Shown here piece after piece: positions 1 to 9,559 of a DNA stretch of 64,000 nt (the first letter of the stretch is position 1; every line of letters starts with the position of its first letter). The position numbers were made by a program, and so were the translations under genes. Under the pieces are notes generated by a model. It searched no databases. It was not told the DNA's origin and saw nothing but the letters and a program-made list of their open reading frames with translations. Source of the DNA: QHXN01 sp963785125. GTDB taxonomy: Bacteria; Acidobacteriota; Blastocatellia; Pyrinomonadales; Pyrinomonadaceae. The stretch is from NCBI GenBank assembly GCA_963785125.1, contig CAWATU010000001.1, positions 248,001-312,000 on the forward strand, written 5' to 3'.

Positions 1-1
1 G

Positions 2-850
2 GCGGGCGCGGCGCTCGACGTGTTCGAGGAGGAGCCGCCGCCGTTCGACCATCCGCTACTCTCGCTCGAAGAGGTCGTCGTCACCCCGCACCTCGGCGCT
101 TCGACGCGCGAGGCGCAGGAGGGCGTGGCCGTCATCGTCGCCGAGCAGATGCGCGACTTCTTCCTGACGGGCGCGGTGCGCGGCGCGGTCAACCTGCCCG
201 CGGTCGGCGCGCAGGAGTTGAAGACGCTCGAACCTTACCTGCGTCTGGCCGAGCGCCTCGGGCGCTTCCAGGCGCAGCTCGTGGACGAGCCCGTCCGCGC
301 CGTCGAGATAGGATACGCGGGCGAGGCCGCGAGTCTCGACGCGTCTCCCGTGACGCGCGCCTTCCTGGCGGGGCTTCTGCGGAACATGAGTGCGCGCGTC
401 AACGTCGTCAACGCGCTGCTCATCGCGGAGGAGCGCGGCATCACCGTCACCGTCTCGCACCGGCACGCGGCGACGGGGGACGCGCGCGATGCCTTGAGGA
501 CGCGCGTGAGCACGACCGCGGGCGAGCGCACGGTCGCGGGCGCGCTCTTCGGCCCGGGCGCGGACGGTCGCATCACGGAGATCGACGGGTTCCGCATCGA
601 GGTCGTGCCGGCGGGCAACATGCTCCTGACGCGGAGCAGCGACGTGCCGGGTGTCATCGGCCGCGTTGGCACCATCCTCGGCGACCACAACGTCAACATC
701 AGCCGCTTCCACCTCGGGCGGCGCGAGCGCGGCGGCGAGGCGATGGCCGTCATCGAGACAGACGCGCCCGTCGATGGCCCGACCCTCGAAGAACTGCGCG
801 CCTTCGCCGCCGTCATCTCTGCCCGCAGCATCTCGCTGGAGAATCAGTAG
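2..850 (+). CDS. serA: D-3-phosphoglycerate dehydrogenase, C-terminal part (5' truncated by window edge)
   Basis: SerA oxidises 3-phosphoglycerate, the first step of serine synthesis in the cytoplasm. Only the last ~280 residues are here; the frame is open from base 2, so the true start lies outside the window. Visible are the tail of the NAD-binding domain (ALDVFEEEPP, then VVVTPHLGASTREAQ with the catalytic-region His), an intervening allosteric-type domain, and a C-terminal ACT domain (from about base 620, NMLLTRSSDVPGVIGRVG), which binds serine in long-form SerA. The TAG stop lies inside the left arm of an inverted repeat that extends to the stop of the convergent gene. Confidence is high because the NAD-tail/ASB/ACT order is diagnostic. 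Confidence 0.93.
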   Translation, partial: AGAALDVFEEEPPPFDHPLLSLEEVVVTPHLGASTREAQEGVAVIVAEQMRDFFLTGAVRGAVNLPAVGAQELKTLEPYLRLAERLGRFQAQLVDEPVRAVEIGYAGEAASLDASPVTRAFLAGLLRNMSARVNVVNALLIAEERGITVTVSHRHAATGDARDALRTRVSTTAGERTVAGALFGPGADGRITEIDGFRIEVVPAGNMLLTRSSDVPGVIGRVGTILGDHNVNISRFHLGRRERGGEAMAVIETDAPVDGPTLEELRAFAAVISARSISLENQ

Positions 851-1008
851 GCAGTAGGCAGATGGCAGGAGGCAGTTGAAGACAGGAAGACTTTCTAAAT
901 CAATTCGCGGAAAAGAATCGGAGGCGGCGAGATTATCGACTCGCCGCCTCCGTTCTTGTAATGGCTTCCGCTTTCTTTAACTGCCTACTGCTATCTGCCT
1001 GCTGCTAT
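846..1008. repeat. GGCAGTA-word inverted repeat, copy 1
   Basis: The left arm (846-876) is a run of GGCAGTA/GGCAGAT/GGCAGGA heptads. The right arm (980-1006) is its imperfect complement. The TAG stop of serA (848-850) and the TAG stop of the convergent VWA gene (1005-1007, minus strand) both fall inside the arms. A separate terminator hairpin occupies the middle. Arms of the same type recur at 23585-23690 and 48569-48674. Confidence 0.8.
919..952. terminator. Bidirectional terminator between serA and the VWA gene
   Basis: There is a perfect 13-bp GC-rich stem (919-931 with 940-952) and an 8-base loop. It is followed by TTCTTGT on the plus strand and by ATTCTTTTCC on the minus strand. It lies between two convergent genes, so it can serve both. 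Confidence 0.7.
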
Positions 1009-3206
1009 TCGACGGCGAAGCGTGTGCGCTGCGAGGTGCTGGTCTTGGCGGCGCGGTCGATGGCGGTGATCTGTAGGACGTAGCGGCCGGGGGGGAAGGT
1101 CGAGAGGCTCAGCTCGGCCATGTAGGGGAGGCGCGTGAAGTCGGCGCCCGCGTCGGTTCTGAGCTTGCTGAGCGGGGCGGTGAAGACCGGCTGGTCGTCG
1201 CGGAAAATCTGCACCTGAAGCGCCACGTCCGGCGCACCCGCGGAGGCGGGCGCAGAGTTGTAGATGAAGGTCAGAAAGCGTATGTGCGAAGTGCGCGAGA
1301 AGCGCCGGTCAACGCTCAGGAGCACGCCGCGCTGCATCTCCTCAGGCTTTAACTGCGCCGCCTGCTGCCCCGTCGTGCGCTCGCCGAGAAAGATGCTGCT
1401 CATCGAAAACTGTCTCTTCGACTCGGGCACCTCGACCCACTGCATCGCGCTCCCGGTGCGGCCGCTGTTGGCGTCGCGCGCGGCCGCGCGCACCTGATAG
1501 AGGCCGGCCGCGAGCGGTAAGCGGAAGCTGTAGACGACGTGCTGCTGCGACTCGGGGACGAGCGGACTCGGCGTGACGCTCAGGCGTTGGCCGAACTGCT
1601 TGACGGCCTTGCCTCGGTCGTCGATGACGGCGCCGATGAGGTCGAAGTCCGCACGCTTCTGCTCGCCCGGAAGGAAGGTGAGCGCGCCGCGGTCAAGCTC
1701 GACCGAGACGGTGAGCACGCTTCCCTCGCTTTCGCCGTGGACGTACCCGACGGCCATAGAGGTCGGCAGCGCCGCCCGCGGCAGCGTCGAGTGCAGCGCC
1801 GACATCAGCTCGCGCTCGGCCGCGGAGGGCTCGCGCCCCTCGCGTGCGGCGTCGGTCTTCTTGTCACCCTTCTTCTTCTTATCGGCGCGCGGTGTTTCGG
1901 TCGGCGCGGCGCCGTTGTAGAAGCCGCGCCGGACGAGCACGCGCAGCTCGGGCCGCTCGCGCACGCTGACCTCAAGGCGCTGATACTTCGGCGAGCCGCC
2001 GCCCGTCGCCGACTCCGGCCTCCACGCCAGAAGGTAGTAGAGCGATGTCTCCTTGAGCGCGCCCGAGACGACGCGCCCGAGCGCGTTCGTGTTGACGAGC
2101 GCGCGGCCACCCGTATCGGCGGCGAGCGTGAAGAGCGGCGCTTGCATCGCGGCGATCTCGCCCCTGCTGGCGCCCGAGAGGCGGCCGCCCGGGTCGAAGT
2201 TGCCTGCCTCCGAGGCGTCGGGCTGGCCCGTGCGCAGCCCTTGCGCGTCGAGCGAGTAGATGACCACGCCGCCGCGCGCCGCCGCGTCCGAGATCGTCCG
2301 CATGCGGTCGCGCAAGGTCGAGTTGTTGTCGTCTATCAGGAATCCGTCGGAGACGAAGAAGAGCACCTTGCGGCCGGGCAGCGGGCCGAAGCCGCGCACG
2401 ACCGCGGCGAGCGAGTGCAGCGTGGTCATCGCGACCGAGTTCGACTGCTGGAGGATGTTACGCGCGCGCGACTGCACCATCGACTCGGCCTGCTCGCGCT
2501 TGAGGTAGGGGTTCTCGCGGATCGCCTGCTCGACGAAGTAATCCAGCACCGAGATGTCGTGGTGGTCAACGGCCGAGGCGTGCATCTCGGTCATGGTCGG
2601 CGATTGGCCGTCACGTACGACGTAGGGGCGCGTGTTGATGCGGCCGGCCGCCGCGCGCAGCACGGCCTTGTTGTCGGTGAGCTGCGAGAGGAAGCCGACC
2701 CCCCCGCTCGCCGAGACGACGACCGCCTCGTCGTTCTGGCCGATCTCCTCGTCGATGAAGCGCTGGATGGTCTTGCGGATGTGGAGGGCGCTCGCGGGCG
2801 AGAGGTGGAGGTCGTCCACGAAGAAGACGACGGTGCGGCCGCGGTCGAGCGGGATGGCGCCGCCGCCTGCGGTCGGCCCGTAGCCGCCGCCGCGCGCCGC
2901 GGCGATCTGCGCGTCCTCGTTGATGGTGCCGGCCTTGACGCGCTCGAAGAAGACGACCTGCTGCGGCTTGCCGTCCACGCGCAACTCGAACTGCTCGGGC
3001 TTCAGGCCATCGACGAACTTGCCCGTGCCGTCGAAGACCATCACGTCGGTCTGCACCAACTCGGCGCTGATGCGCACGACCTCCTCGTCGTCTTTGGCTG
3101 GCGGCGCGGGCGCGTCCGGTTGCTGCGCGCGCGCGGGCGCGAGGAGGCAGAGTGCGGCGAAGAGCGCGGCGGCGAGGCGCGGTCGGCAGAGTCTTTTGGA
3201 GAGCAT
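1005..3206 (-). CDS. Secreted VWA-domain protein (VWFA-related acidobacterial type)
   Basis: The protein has 733 residues. I chose the ATG at 3206 because it begins a clear signal peptide (MLSKRLCRPRL, hydrophobic core, cleavage near ARA-QQ). The open frame further upstream encodes no signal-like sequence. After the signal comes VRISAELVQTDVMVFD and the KPEQFELRVDGKPQ region typical of the VWFA-related acidobacterial family (TIGR03436-like). Next is a von Willebrand A fold (VVFFVDDLHLS, GRKVLFFVSDGF), then a Lys/Asp-rich linker and C-terminal beta domains. It probably acts in the periplasm or at the cell surface in protein binding; its ligand is unknown. It is transcribed divergently from the ABC pair. 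Family assignment is firm, function is not. Confidence 0.85.
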   Translation of the reverse strand: MLSKRLCRPRLAAALFAALCLLAPARAQQPDAPAPPAKDDEEVVRISAELVQTDVMVFDGTGKFVDGLKPEQFELRVDGKPQQVVFFERVKAGTINEDAQIAAARGGGYGPTAGGGAIPLDRGRTVVFFVDDLHLSPASALHIRKTIQRFIDEEIGQNDEAVVVSASGGVGFLSQLTDNKAVLRAAAGRINTRPYVVRDGQSPTMTEMHASAVDHHDISVLDYFVEQAIRENPYLKREQAESMVQSRARNILQQSNSVAMTTLHSLAAVVRGFGPLPGRKVLFFVSDGFLIDDNNSTLRDRMRTISDAAARGGVVIYSLDAQGLRTGQPDASEAGNFDPGGRLSGASRGEIAAMQAPLFTLAADTGGRALVNTNALGRVVSGALKETSLYYLLAWRPESATGGGSPKYQRLEVSVRERPELRVLVRRGFYNGAAPTETPRADKKKKGDKKTDAAREGREPSAAERELMSALHSTLPRAALPTSMAVGYVHGESEGSVLTVSVELDRGALTFLPGEQKRADFDLIGAVIDDRGKAVKQFGQRLSVTPSPLVPESQQHVVYSFRLPLAAGLYQVRAAARDANSGRTGSAMQWVEVPESKRQFSMSSIFLGERTTGQQAAQLKPEEMQRGVLLSVDRRFSRTSHIRFLTFIYNSAPASAGAPDVALQVQIFRDDQPVFTAPLSKLRTDAGADFTRLPYMAELSLSTFPPGRYVLQITAIDRAAKTSTSQRTRFAVE

Positions 3207-3382
3207 GGTGGAGAATCCCTGTCCGGAGCCGCTCTGGGGTGACGGCGTCAGAATCTTAACACGCGTGCGGCGCGCGGGGGGAGGGAAAACCGGCGCCGGG
3301 GCTAAAAATCGAGCCCGAAACTTTCCCGACCGAAGTCCGTATAAGTTCGCGTCCAATATCCACATTCCTGAATACTTAAAAG

Positions 3383-4315
3383 TTGAGCGAACAACAACCC
3401 ACACTCAGACTTGAAGGCGTGACAAAGCGCTTCGGCGAGTTCACGGCCGTAGACGGGTTGAGCCTGACCGTGAGCCCCGGGCGCATCTTCGGCCTGCTCG
3501 GGCCGAACGGCGCGGGCAAGACCACGACCATCCGCATGATCGTCGGCATCACGCGGCCCGACGAGGGCTCGGTCGAGCTGTTCGGACGGCCGCTGACGCC
3601 CGAGTTGCAGAACCGCATCGGCTACCTGCCTGAGGAGCGCGGCCTCTACAAGCGGATGCGGGTCGGCGACCAGCTCAAGTTCTTCGCCGAGCTGAAAGGC
3701 TTCTCGGGGCGCGAGGCGGAGGAGGCGCTCGACCGCTGGTTCGAGAAGGTGAAGCTCTCGGACTGGAAGCGCAAGAAGGCGTCCGAGCTGTCGAAGGGGA
3801 TGCAGCAGAAGATACAGTTCATCGCCGCGGTGCTGCACGACCCTGACCTCCTCATCCTCGACGAGCCCTTCTCGGGACTCGACCCCGTCAACGTCGAGCT
3901 TCTGAAAGACCTCGTGCTCGGGCTGAAGTCGGCGGGCAAGACCATCATCTTCTCGACGCACCAGATGGAGGTGGCCGAGCGCATCTGCGACGACATCTGC
4001 CTCGTCAACCGCTCGCGCAAAATCCTCTCCGGCAGCATCCGCCAGATCAAGAGCAGCTTCGGCCGCAACTCGGTCGCCCTGCGTTTCGAGGGCGGCGACG
4101 GCGTGCTCGAAGACCCGCAACTAATCGCCTCGGTCGTGCGTCACAGCGACGATCTTGAGGCGCTGCTCGCGCCGGGCGCCGACGCGCAGGAGTTACTGAG
4201 ACGGCTGCTCGCAGCGGGCGCGCGCGTCACGCGCTTCGAGCTGGTCGAGCCCTCGCTGCACGACATCTTCATCGAGAAGGTGGGCGGCGATGAGGGAATG
4301 AGAGGGGGCGTATGA
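3383..4315 (+). CDS. ABC transporter ATP-binding protein, Nat/CcmA type
   Basis: This is a cytoplasmic ATPase subunit of an exporter (310 aa). Walker A is at residues 40-47 (GPNGAGKT), the ABC signature LSKGM at about 136-140, Walker B LLILDEP at about 156-162, and the H-loop at STHQMEVAE. A C-terminal extension of ~90 residues resembles the DUF4162 tail of NatA-like ATPases. The start is a TTG at 3383; the next in-frame candidate (GTG at 3419) would remove the first beta strand. Its 3' end overlaps the permease start by 4 bases, so translation is probably coupled. The substrate cannot be read from the sequence; Na+ or drug export is known for relatives. Confidence 0.9.
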   Translation: MSEQQPTLRLEGVTKRFGEFTAVDGLSLTVSPGRIFGLLGPNGAGKTTTIRMIVGITRPDEGSVELFGRPLTPELQNRIGYLPEERGLYKRMRVGDQLKFFAELKGFSGREAEEALDRWFEKVKLSDWKRKKASELSKGMQQKIQFIAAVLHDPDLLILDEPFSGLDPVNVELLKDLVLGLKSAGKTIIFSTHQMEVAERICDDICLVNRSRKILSGSIRQIKSSFGRNSVALRFEGGDGVLEDPQLIASVVRHSDDLEALLAPGADAQELLRRLLAAGARVTRFELVEPSLHDIFIEKVGGDEGMRGGV

Positions 4316-5664
4316 AAAAGTTCCGCGCAGTCCTCAAACGCGAGTACGTCCAGCGGGTGCGCAGCCGCATGTTCGTCATCGTCACCCTCGGCGCGCCGCT
4401 CATGTTCGCGCTCTTCACGGTCGTCCCCATTCTCATTGCCGGCATTAAGGCGGGCGGCCCCTCGCGCGTCGCCGTCGTTGACGAGACGGGCCGCATGTAC
4501 GCGCGCGTCCGCGACTCGCTCAAGAGCGCGCCGGCCGGCCGCAACGACGATGACGACGACGAGGAAGGGGCAGAGGCAGCGCAGGGCGCGATGAACCAGA
4601 ACTCGCGCGCGCGGATGGAGCAGGCGGCGAAGTCGGTGCCGCAGAGCTATGAGGTCGAGGAGGTCTCGGCCGAAGGCCGTACGCTCGAAGAGGTCAAGGC
4701 ACAGCTCGACGAGCGTGTCAGTCGCGACGAGCTGAGCGGCTACCTCATTCTCCCGCCGGACGTGCTGGAGGGCGGCGAGGCGGAGTATCACACGCGCAAC
4801 GTCGGCGACGTGTTCACGATGAGGCAGGTCAGGAACGCGCTCACGCGTGCGGTGCGCGACGCGCGGCTCGACGCGCGCGGCGTCGGCCCCGAGGTGATGC
4901 GCGCCGTCAATCGGCCCGTCAACATGAAGACCACGAAGGCCGGCGGGGGCGGCGGCGAGGCCGACCGCGGGCAGGGCTTCTTTCTGGTCTTCGGCGCGGG
5001 GTTCGTCATCTACCTGACCATCCTCATGTACGGCCAGGTCGTGCTCGGCGCCGTCATCGAGGAGAAGGAGACGCGCATCGCAGAGATTCTGTTCTCCTCC
5101 ATCCGTCCGTTCACGTTGATGGCAGGCAAGCTGGTCGGGGTCTCGCTCGTGGCCTTGACGCAGTTCGCCATCTGGGGCTTAGCCTTCGCCGGCCTCGGCG
5201 CCTACTTCGCAGAGCGTGGCGCCTCGGTCGCCATCCCGCAGGTGTCGGCCGGCGTCTACGCCTATGTCATGCTCTTCTTCCTGATGGGCTACTTCATCTA
5301 CGCGACTCTGTACGCGCTGGTCGGGTCGATGGTGACGACCTCGCAGGAGGGCGGGCAGCTCGCAATGCCCATCATCCTGCTGCTCGTCGTCGGCTTCTAC
5401 CTCGCGTTCCCGGTCATCCGCAGCCCTAACTCTTCGTTCGCCGTCTGGGTCTCGCTCGTGCCCTTCTTCGCGCCCATCACGATGCTCATCCGCATCGTCG
5501 CGGCCGAGCCGCCGCTCTGGCAGATCGCGCTCTCGCTGGGGTTGGGCTTTGCGACCGTGGCGCTGATGCTCTGGATAGCAGGGCGCGTCTACCGCGTCGG
5601 TATGCTCATGTACGGCAAGCGCGCCACCATCCCCGAGATGCTCAAGTGGGTGCGGCAGCCTTGA
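4312..5664 (+). CDS. ABC transporter permease, ABC-2/NatB-like
   Basis: This 450-aa membrane partner of the preceding ATPase begins at ATGA overlapping its stop. An N-terminal membrane segment (MFVIVTLGAPLMFALFTVV, about residues 20-45) is followed by a large extracytoplasmic domain of ~180 residues. About five further helices lie between residues ~225 and 430, including GQVVLGAVIEEKETRIAEIL, the cytoplasmic loop typical of ABC-2 permeases. The extracytoplasmic part carries an acidic run (NDDDDDEE, near base 4545). It forms a two-gene exporter with the upstream gene; the CYTH gene follows 7 bases later and may share the transcript. Confidence 0.88.
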   Translation: MKKFRAVLKREYVQRVRSRMFVIVTLGAPLMFALFTVVPILIAGIKAGGPSRVAVVDETGRMYARVRDSLKSAPAGRNDDDDDEEGAEAAQGAMNQNSRARMEQAAKSVPQSYEVEEVSAEGRTLEEVKAQLDERVSRDELSGYLILPPDVLEGGEAEYHTRNVGDVFTMRQVRNALTRAVRDARLDARGVGPEVMRAVNRPVNMKTTKAGGGGGEADRGQGFFLVFGAGFVIYLTILMYGQVVLGAVIEEKETRIAEILFSSIRPFTLMAGKLVGVSLVALTQFAIWGLAFAGLGAYFAERGASVAIPQVSAGVYAYVMLFFLMGYFIYATLYALVGSMVTTSQEGGQLAMPIILLLVVGFYLAFPVIRSPNSSFAVWVSLVPFFAPITMLIRIVAAEPPLWQIALSLGLGFATVALMLWIAGRVYRVGMLMYGKRATIPEMLKWVRQP

Positions 5665-5671
5665 ACGACTT

Positions 5672-6214
5672 ATGGCTATCGAGATAGAGAAGAAGTACAG
5701 GCTTGAGCCCGAGCAGGTCGAGCCGCTGCGCCGAAGGTTGAAGGAGGCCGGCGCAGAAGGGGAAGGGCCGGCGGAGTTCGAGGAGAACGTCATCTACACG
5801 GGGCCGGGGCTCGACCCGGCGCGGCGCGTGCTGCGCCTGCGACGCAAGGGCGCGCGTGCAATCTTCACGTTCAAGGAGCGCGACCTCTCCGGCTCTCCCA
5901 TCAAACGACAGCGCGAAGAGGAGACCGAAGTGTCCGATGCCGGCGCGTTGGCGTCGATCCTCAAAGCGCTCGGCTATCGGCCCGTGCTTGTCTACGAGAA
6001 GCGTCGAGAGACTTGGCGCGTCGCGGGCGCCGAGGTGGTCATCGACGAGCTGCCCTTCGGACTCTTCGTCGAGATCGAGGGCGACGAGGAGCGCATCTTG
6101 GAAGCCGAGCAGCTTCTCGGGCTCGGCGGCGCCGAAGCAGAGCACGCACCTTACCCCGAACTGACCCTGCGCCACGGGACGAAGCGCGGCGACGTAACCG
6201 AGTCGCGTTTCTGA
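5672..6214 (+). CDS. CYTH-domain protein (class IV adenylate cyclase / triphosphatase-like)
   Basis: This 180-aa protein begins with the hallmark ExExK motif (IEIEKKY). It continues with alternating basic and acidic strand motifs (RVLRLRRKG, FTFKERD, KRQREEETEV, YEKRRETW, VIDELPFGLFVEIEG) expected for the CYTH triphosphate tunnel. Family members hydrolyse inorganic triphosphate or thiamine triphosphate, or make cAMP (CyaB). Nothing here separates these activities, so I give no symbol. It lies 7 bases after the permease stop. The stop is followed directly by the GAGAAG repeat array. Confidence 0.85.
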   Translation: MAIEIEKKYRLEPEQVEPLRRRLKEAGAEGEGPAEFEENVIYTGPGLDPARRVLRLRRKGARAIFTFKERDLSGSPIKRQREEETEVSDAGALASILKALGYRPVLVYEKRRETWRVAGAEVVIDELPFGLFVEIEGDEERILEAEQLLGLGGAEAEHAPYPELTLRHGTKRGDVTESRF

Positions 6215-6221
6215 AACACAC

Positions 6222-6500
6222 TAAGAAGCCTTTCTCGACTCTTGAGAAGCCCTTCTCATCTTTTGAGAAGCTTTCTCAACATTAGAGAAGCCTTTTTCAG
6301 CAGTTGAGAAGTCATTCTCAAGAGTCGAGAAAATTTCTCAACATTAGAGAAGCCTTTCTCGGCAGTTGAGAAGTCATTCTCAAGAGTCGAGAAGTCTTTC
6401 TCACCTTTTGAGAGATGTTCTCAAAAGATGAGAAGCACTTCCCAACTCTTGAGAAACTTTCTCAAGAGTTGAGAAGTGCTTCTCAACATTAGAGAGCGTC
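6222..6500. repeat. Array of short GAGAAG/CTTCTC micro-palindromes
   Basis: About 280 bases are built almost entirely from TTGAGAAG, TTCTCAA, ACATTAGAGAAG and GAGTCGAGAA words. They alternate in both orientations, so each word can pair with many neighbours. One 60-base unit (6272-6331) is repeated with a few changes at 6334-6393, giving a 62-base period. The array is AT-richer than its surroundings and has no open frame of note. The gap 6215-6583 between the CYTH gene and the next gene holds only this array and a short unstructured tail. Confidence 0.85.
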
Positions 6501-6583
6501 TCTCTAAGCCGGAGAATCCCTGTCTAAAGTTTGGGTCGCGGGGTCAGAGTCAGGAGGCTTGTGAGAGTTAAAGTTGAAGGCTG

Positions 6584-7087
6584 TCAGGGGAGCTGCACCG
6601 GGCGCTCGCGCTCGCCGGGGCCGGGCTCGGGGGAGGGGAAGATGTCCGAGAAGTCGTAGATGATGCCGCCGTCGTCCTCCACCACCGGCGTCGCCGCGCC
6701 CTGCAAAGCCATCCGCTCCAGCGCCGCGCGGCTCTCCTCAATGCCGACTCGGCAGTGGAGCGCGACCATCCCCACGGTCAGACGGCAGCCCCTCGCCTCG
6801 GCGAGTTGCAGGATTCTGTTTTCGAGATCGACGTTCGGTTGCGCGGGCTCGCGGCGCATGAACTTCCACGCGACGAAGATGCCGCCCGCGGCCAGCCCGC
6901 CGAAGAGGACGATCATCCCGACCAGCACCCCGACTTCTTTCGCCTCGCGGTTAATGACGAGGTCGAAGAAGGCGGCGACGACGAAGAAGAGACTAATGAG
7001 GGCGACGCCGATACTCAGGATGCCGCAGCCGTAGCGGAACACGCCGGGCGCCGACCCTGTCGGCTTCTGTAGTTGGTTGGGGGTCAT
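6584..7087 (-). CDS. Hypothetical protein with two membrane helices
   Basis: I do not recognise this 167-aa protein. After a short polar N-terminus it has two hydrophobic segments (about residues 20-45, GILSIGVALISLFFVVAAFF, and 54-75). These are followed by a basic stretch (KFMRREP) and a cytoplasmic C-terminal part of ~90 residues. The segment NRILQLAEARGCRLTVGMVALHC through ESRAALERMALQG looks like a small winged-helix-type fold; this is an inference from helix spacing. The tail is Pro/Glu-rich. It ends downstream of groEL on the same strand, behind the groEL terminator. Confidence 0.65.
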   Translation of the reverse strand: MTPNQLQKPTGSAPGVFRYGCGILSIGVALISLFFVVAAFFDLVINREAKEVGVLVGMIVLFGGLAAGGIFVAWKFMRREPAQPNVDLENRILQLAEARGCRLTVGMVALHCRVGIEESRAALERMALQGAATPVVEDDGGIIYDFSDIFPSPEPGPGERERPVQLP

Positions 7088-7175
7088 CAGAGACTTGCCG
7101 GCGACACGATGTTCGTCGAGCGAGCGGCGAGTATAGTCGGCGGTCAGCGAGCTTTCAAGTCGGACACGCCGAGAT

Positions 7176-7217
7176 AAAAAGAATGGCCCGCGCGAAGTTG
7201 GTTCGCGCGGGCCATTC
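7176..7217 (-). terminator. Rho-independent terminator of groES-groEL
   Basis: On the minus strand there is a 16-bp GC-rich stem around a GTTG-type 4-5-base loop (7181-7217), immediately followed by TTTTTATC (7180 downwards). It lies 35 bases past the groEL stop. Confidence 0.85.
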
Positions 7218-7251
7218 CTTCGTTGCCGTCCAAAGTCCGGCGAACGACCGA

Positions 7252-8895
<1,644 letters not shown>

Positions 8896-8967
8896 AACAA
8901 TCTCTTCTCCTTCGATATCACGACTGCAAAGATGCTTGACACTGAAAAGACGGCCGCAGTCGTAAGA

Positions 8968-9300
8968 CTACTTGCCGCCCTTCTTGCCGCCCGAGGCCGC
9001 GCCGGCCCTCTCGATGACGCCGAGGATTTCGTCCTCGCGCATGATGAGGAACTCCTCGCCGTCGAGCTTGATCTCCGAGCCGCTGTACTTGCCGAAGAGC
9101 ACGCGGTCGCCTTCCTTCACGTCGAGACCGATGCGCGTGCCGTCGTCCTTGCGCTTGCCTTCGCCGACGGCGATGACCTCGCCCTCCTGCGGCTTCTCCT
9201 TCGCCGAGTCGGGGATGATGATGCCGCCGCGCACCTGCTCGCCTTCTTCGATGCGCTTGACGATCACGCGGTCGTGCAGTGGTTTGATGTTGGTCGCCAT
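8968..9300 (-). CDS. groS: Co-chaperonin GroES
   Basis: This 110-aa heptameric lid of the GroEL chamber starts MATNIKPLHDRVIVKRIE. It contains the mobile loop region (EEGEQVRGGIIIPDSAKEKP) that contacts GroEL. It is slightly longer than usual because of a Gly/Lys-rich tail (SGGKKGGK). The ribosome-binding sequence AGGAGC lies just before the ATG. It is the first gene of the heat-shock operon. Confidence 0.97.
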   Translation of the reverse strand: MATNIKPLHDRVIVKRIEEGEQVRGGIIIPDSAKEKPQEGEVIAVGEGKRKDDGTRIGLDVKEGDRVLFGKYSGSEIKLDGEEFLIMREDEILGVIERAGAASGGKKGGK

Positions 9301-9399
9301 AATGCTCCTTTCCAGGTTCTGTGTGATGATTATTGGGTTTGATTGCCTTCCGGGCCGCTAACGAAAACGCCGTGGTTTTGCTCAGAAAAACGTCAATCT

Positions 9400-9426
9400 T
9401 TAGCACTCCCTTTGAAGGACTGCTAA
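9400..9426 (-). promoter_or_regulatory. CIRCE operator (HrcA binding site)
   Basis: TTAGCACTC, nine spacer bases, then GACTGCTAA. This matches the CIRCE consensus TTAGCACTC-N9-GAGTGCTAA with one mismatch. It lies ~100 bases upstream of groES and directly downstream of the -10 box, where bound HrcA would block transcription. No hrcA gene is in the window. Confidence 0.92.
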
Positions 9427-9427
9427 A

Positions 9428-9455
9428 AATATAGCACTTGCACGTCCTTTGTCAA
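9428..9455 (-). promoter_or_regulatory. Sigma70-type promoter of groES-groEL
   Basis: Read on the minus strand, this has a perfect -35 box TTGACA (9455-9450), a 16-base spacer and -10 TATATT (9433-9428). The CIRCE operator follows immediately. Confidence 0.85.
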
Positions 9456-9477
9456 CCTGTGGGTTTTTCGTCAGAAA

Positions 9478-9524
9478 CAGAATCTCCGGGCAGACCGGCT
9501 AAAGGCGTCTGCCCGGAGATTCTG
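9478..9524 (-). terminator. Strong hairpin, probable terminator of the Phe-rich gene
   Basis: A perfect 18-bp stem (9478-9495 with 9507-9524) closes an 11-base loop between the small secreted-protein gene and the gro promoter. The minus-strand T tract after it is weak (TTTCTG), so this could instead be an insulating hairpin. Confidence 0.55.
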
Positions 9525-9559
9525 TGCAAGGCGGCGGCTGTTCTTAGAGGGCGTCGTGC

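Noticed and set aside
1539..3242. Long plus-strand open frame of 567 codons opposite the VWA gene
   Set aside because: It is the antisense shadow of a real gene in GC-rich DNA; composition is Arg/Ala/Leu/Val without any domain, signal or ribosome-binding site.
6222..6500. CRISPR array
   Set aside because: Word spacing is irregular, the words lie in both orientations, there are no unique spacers of constant length and no cas genes.
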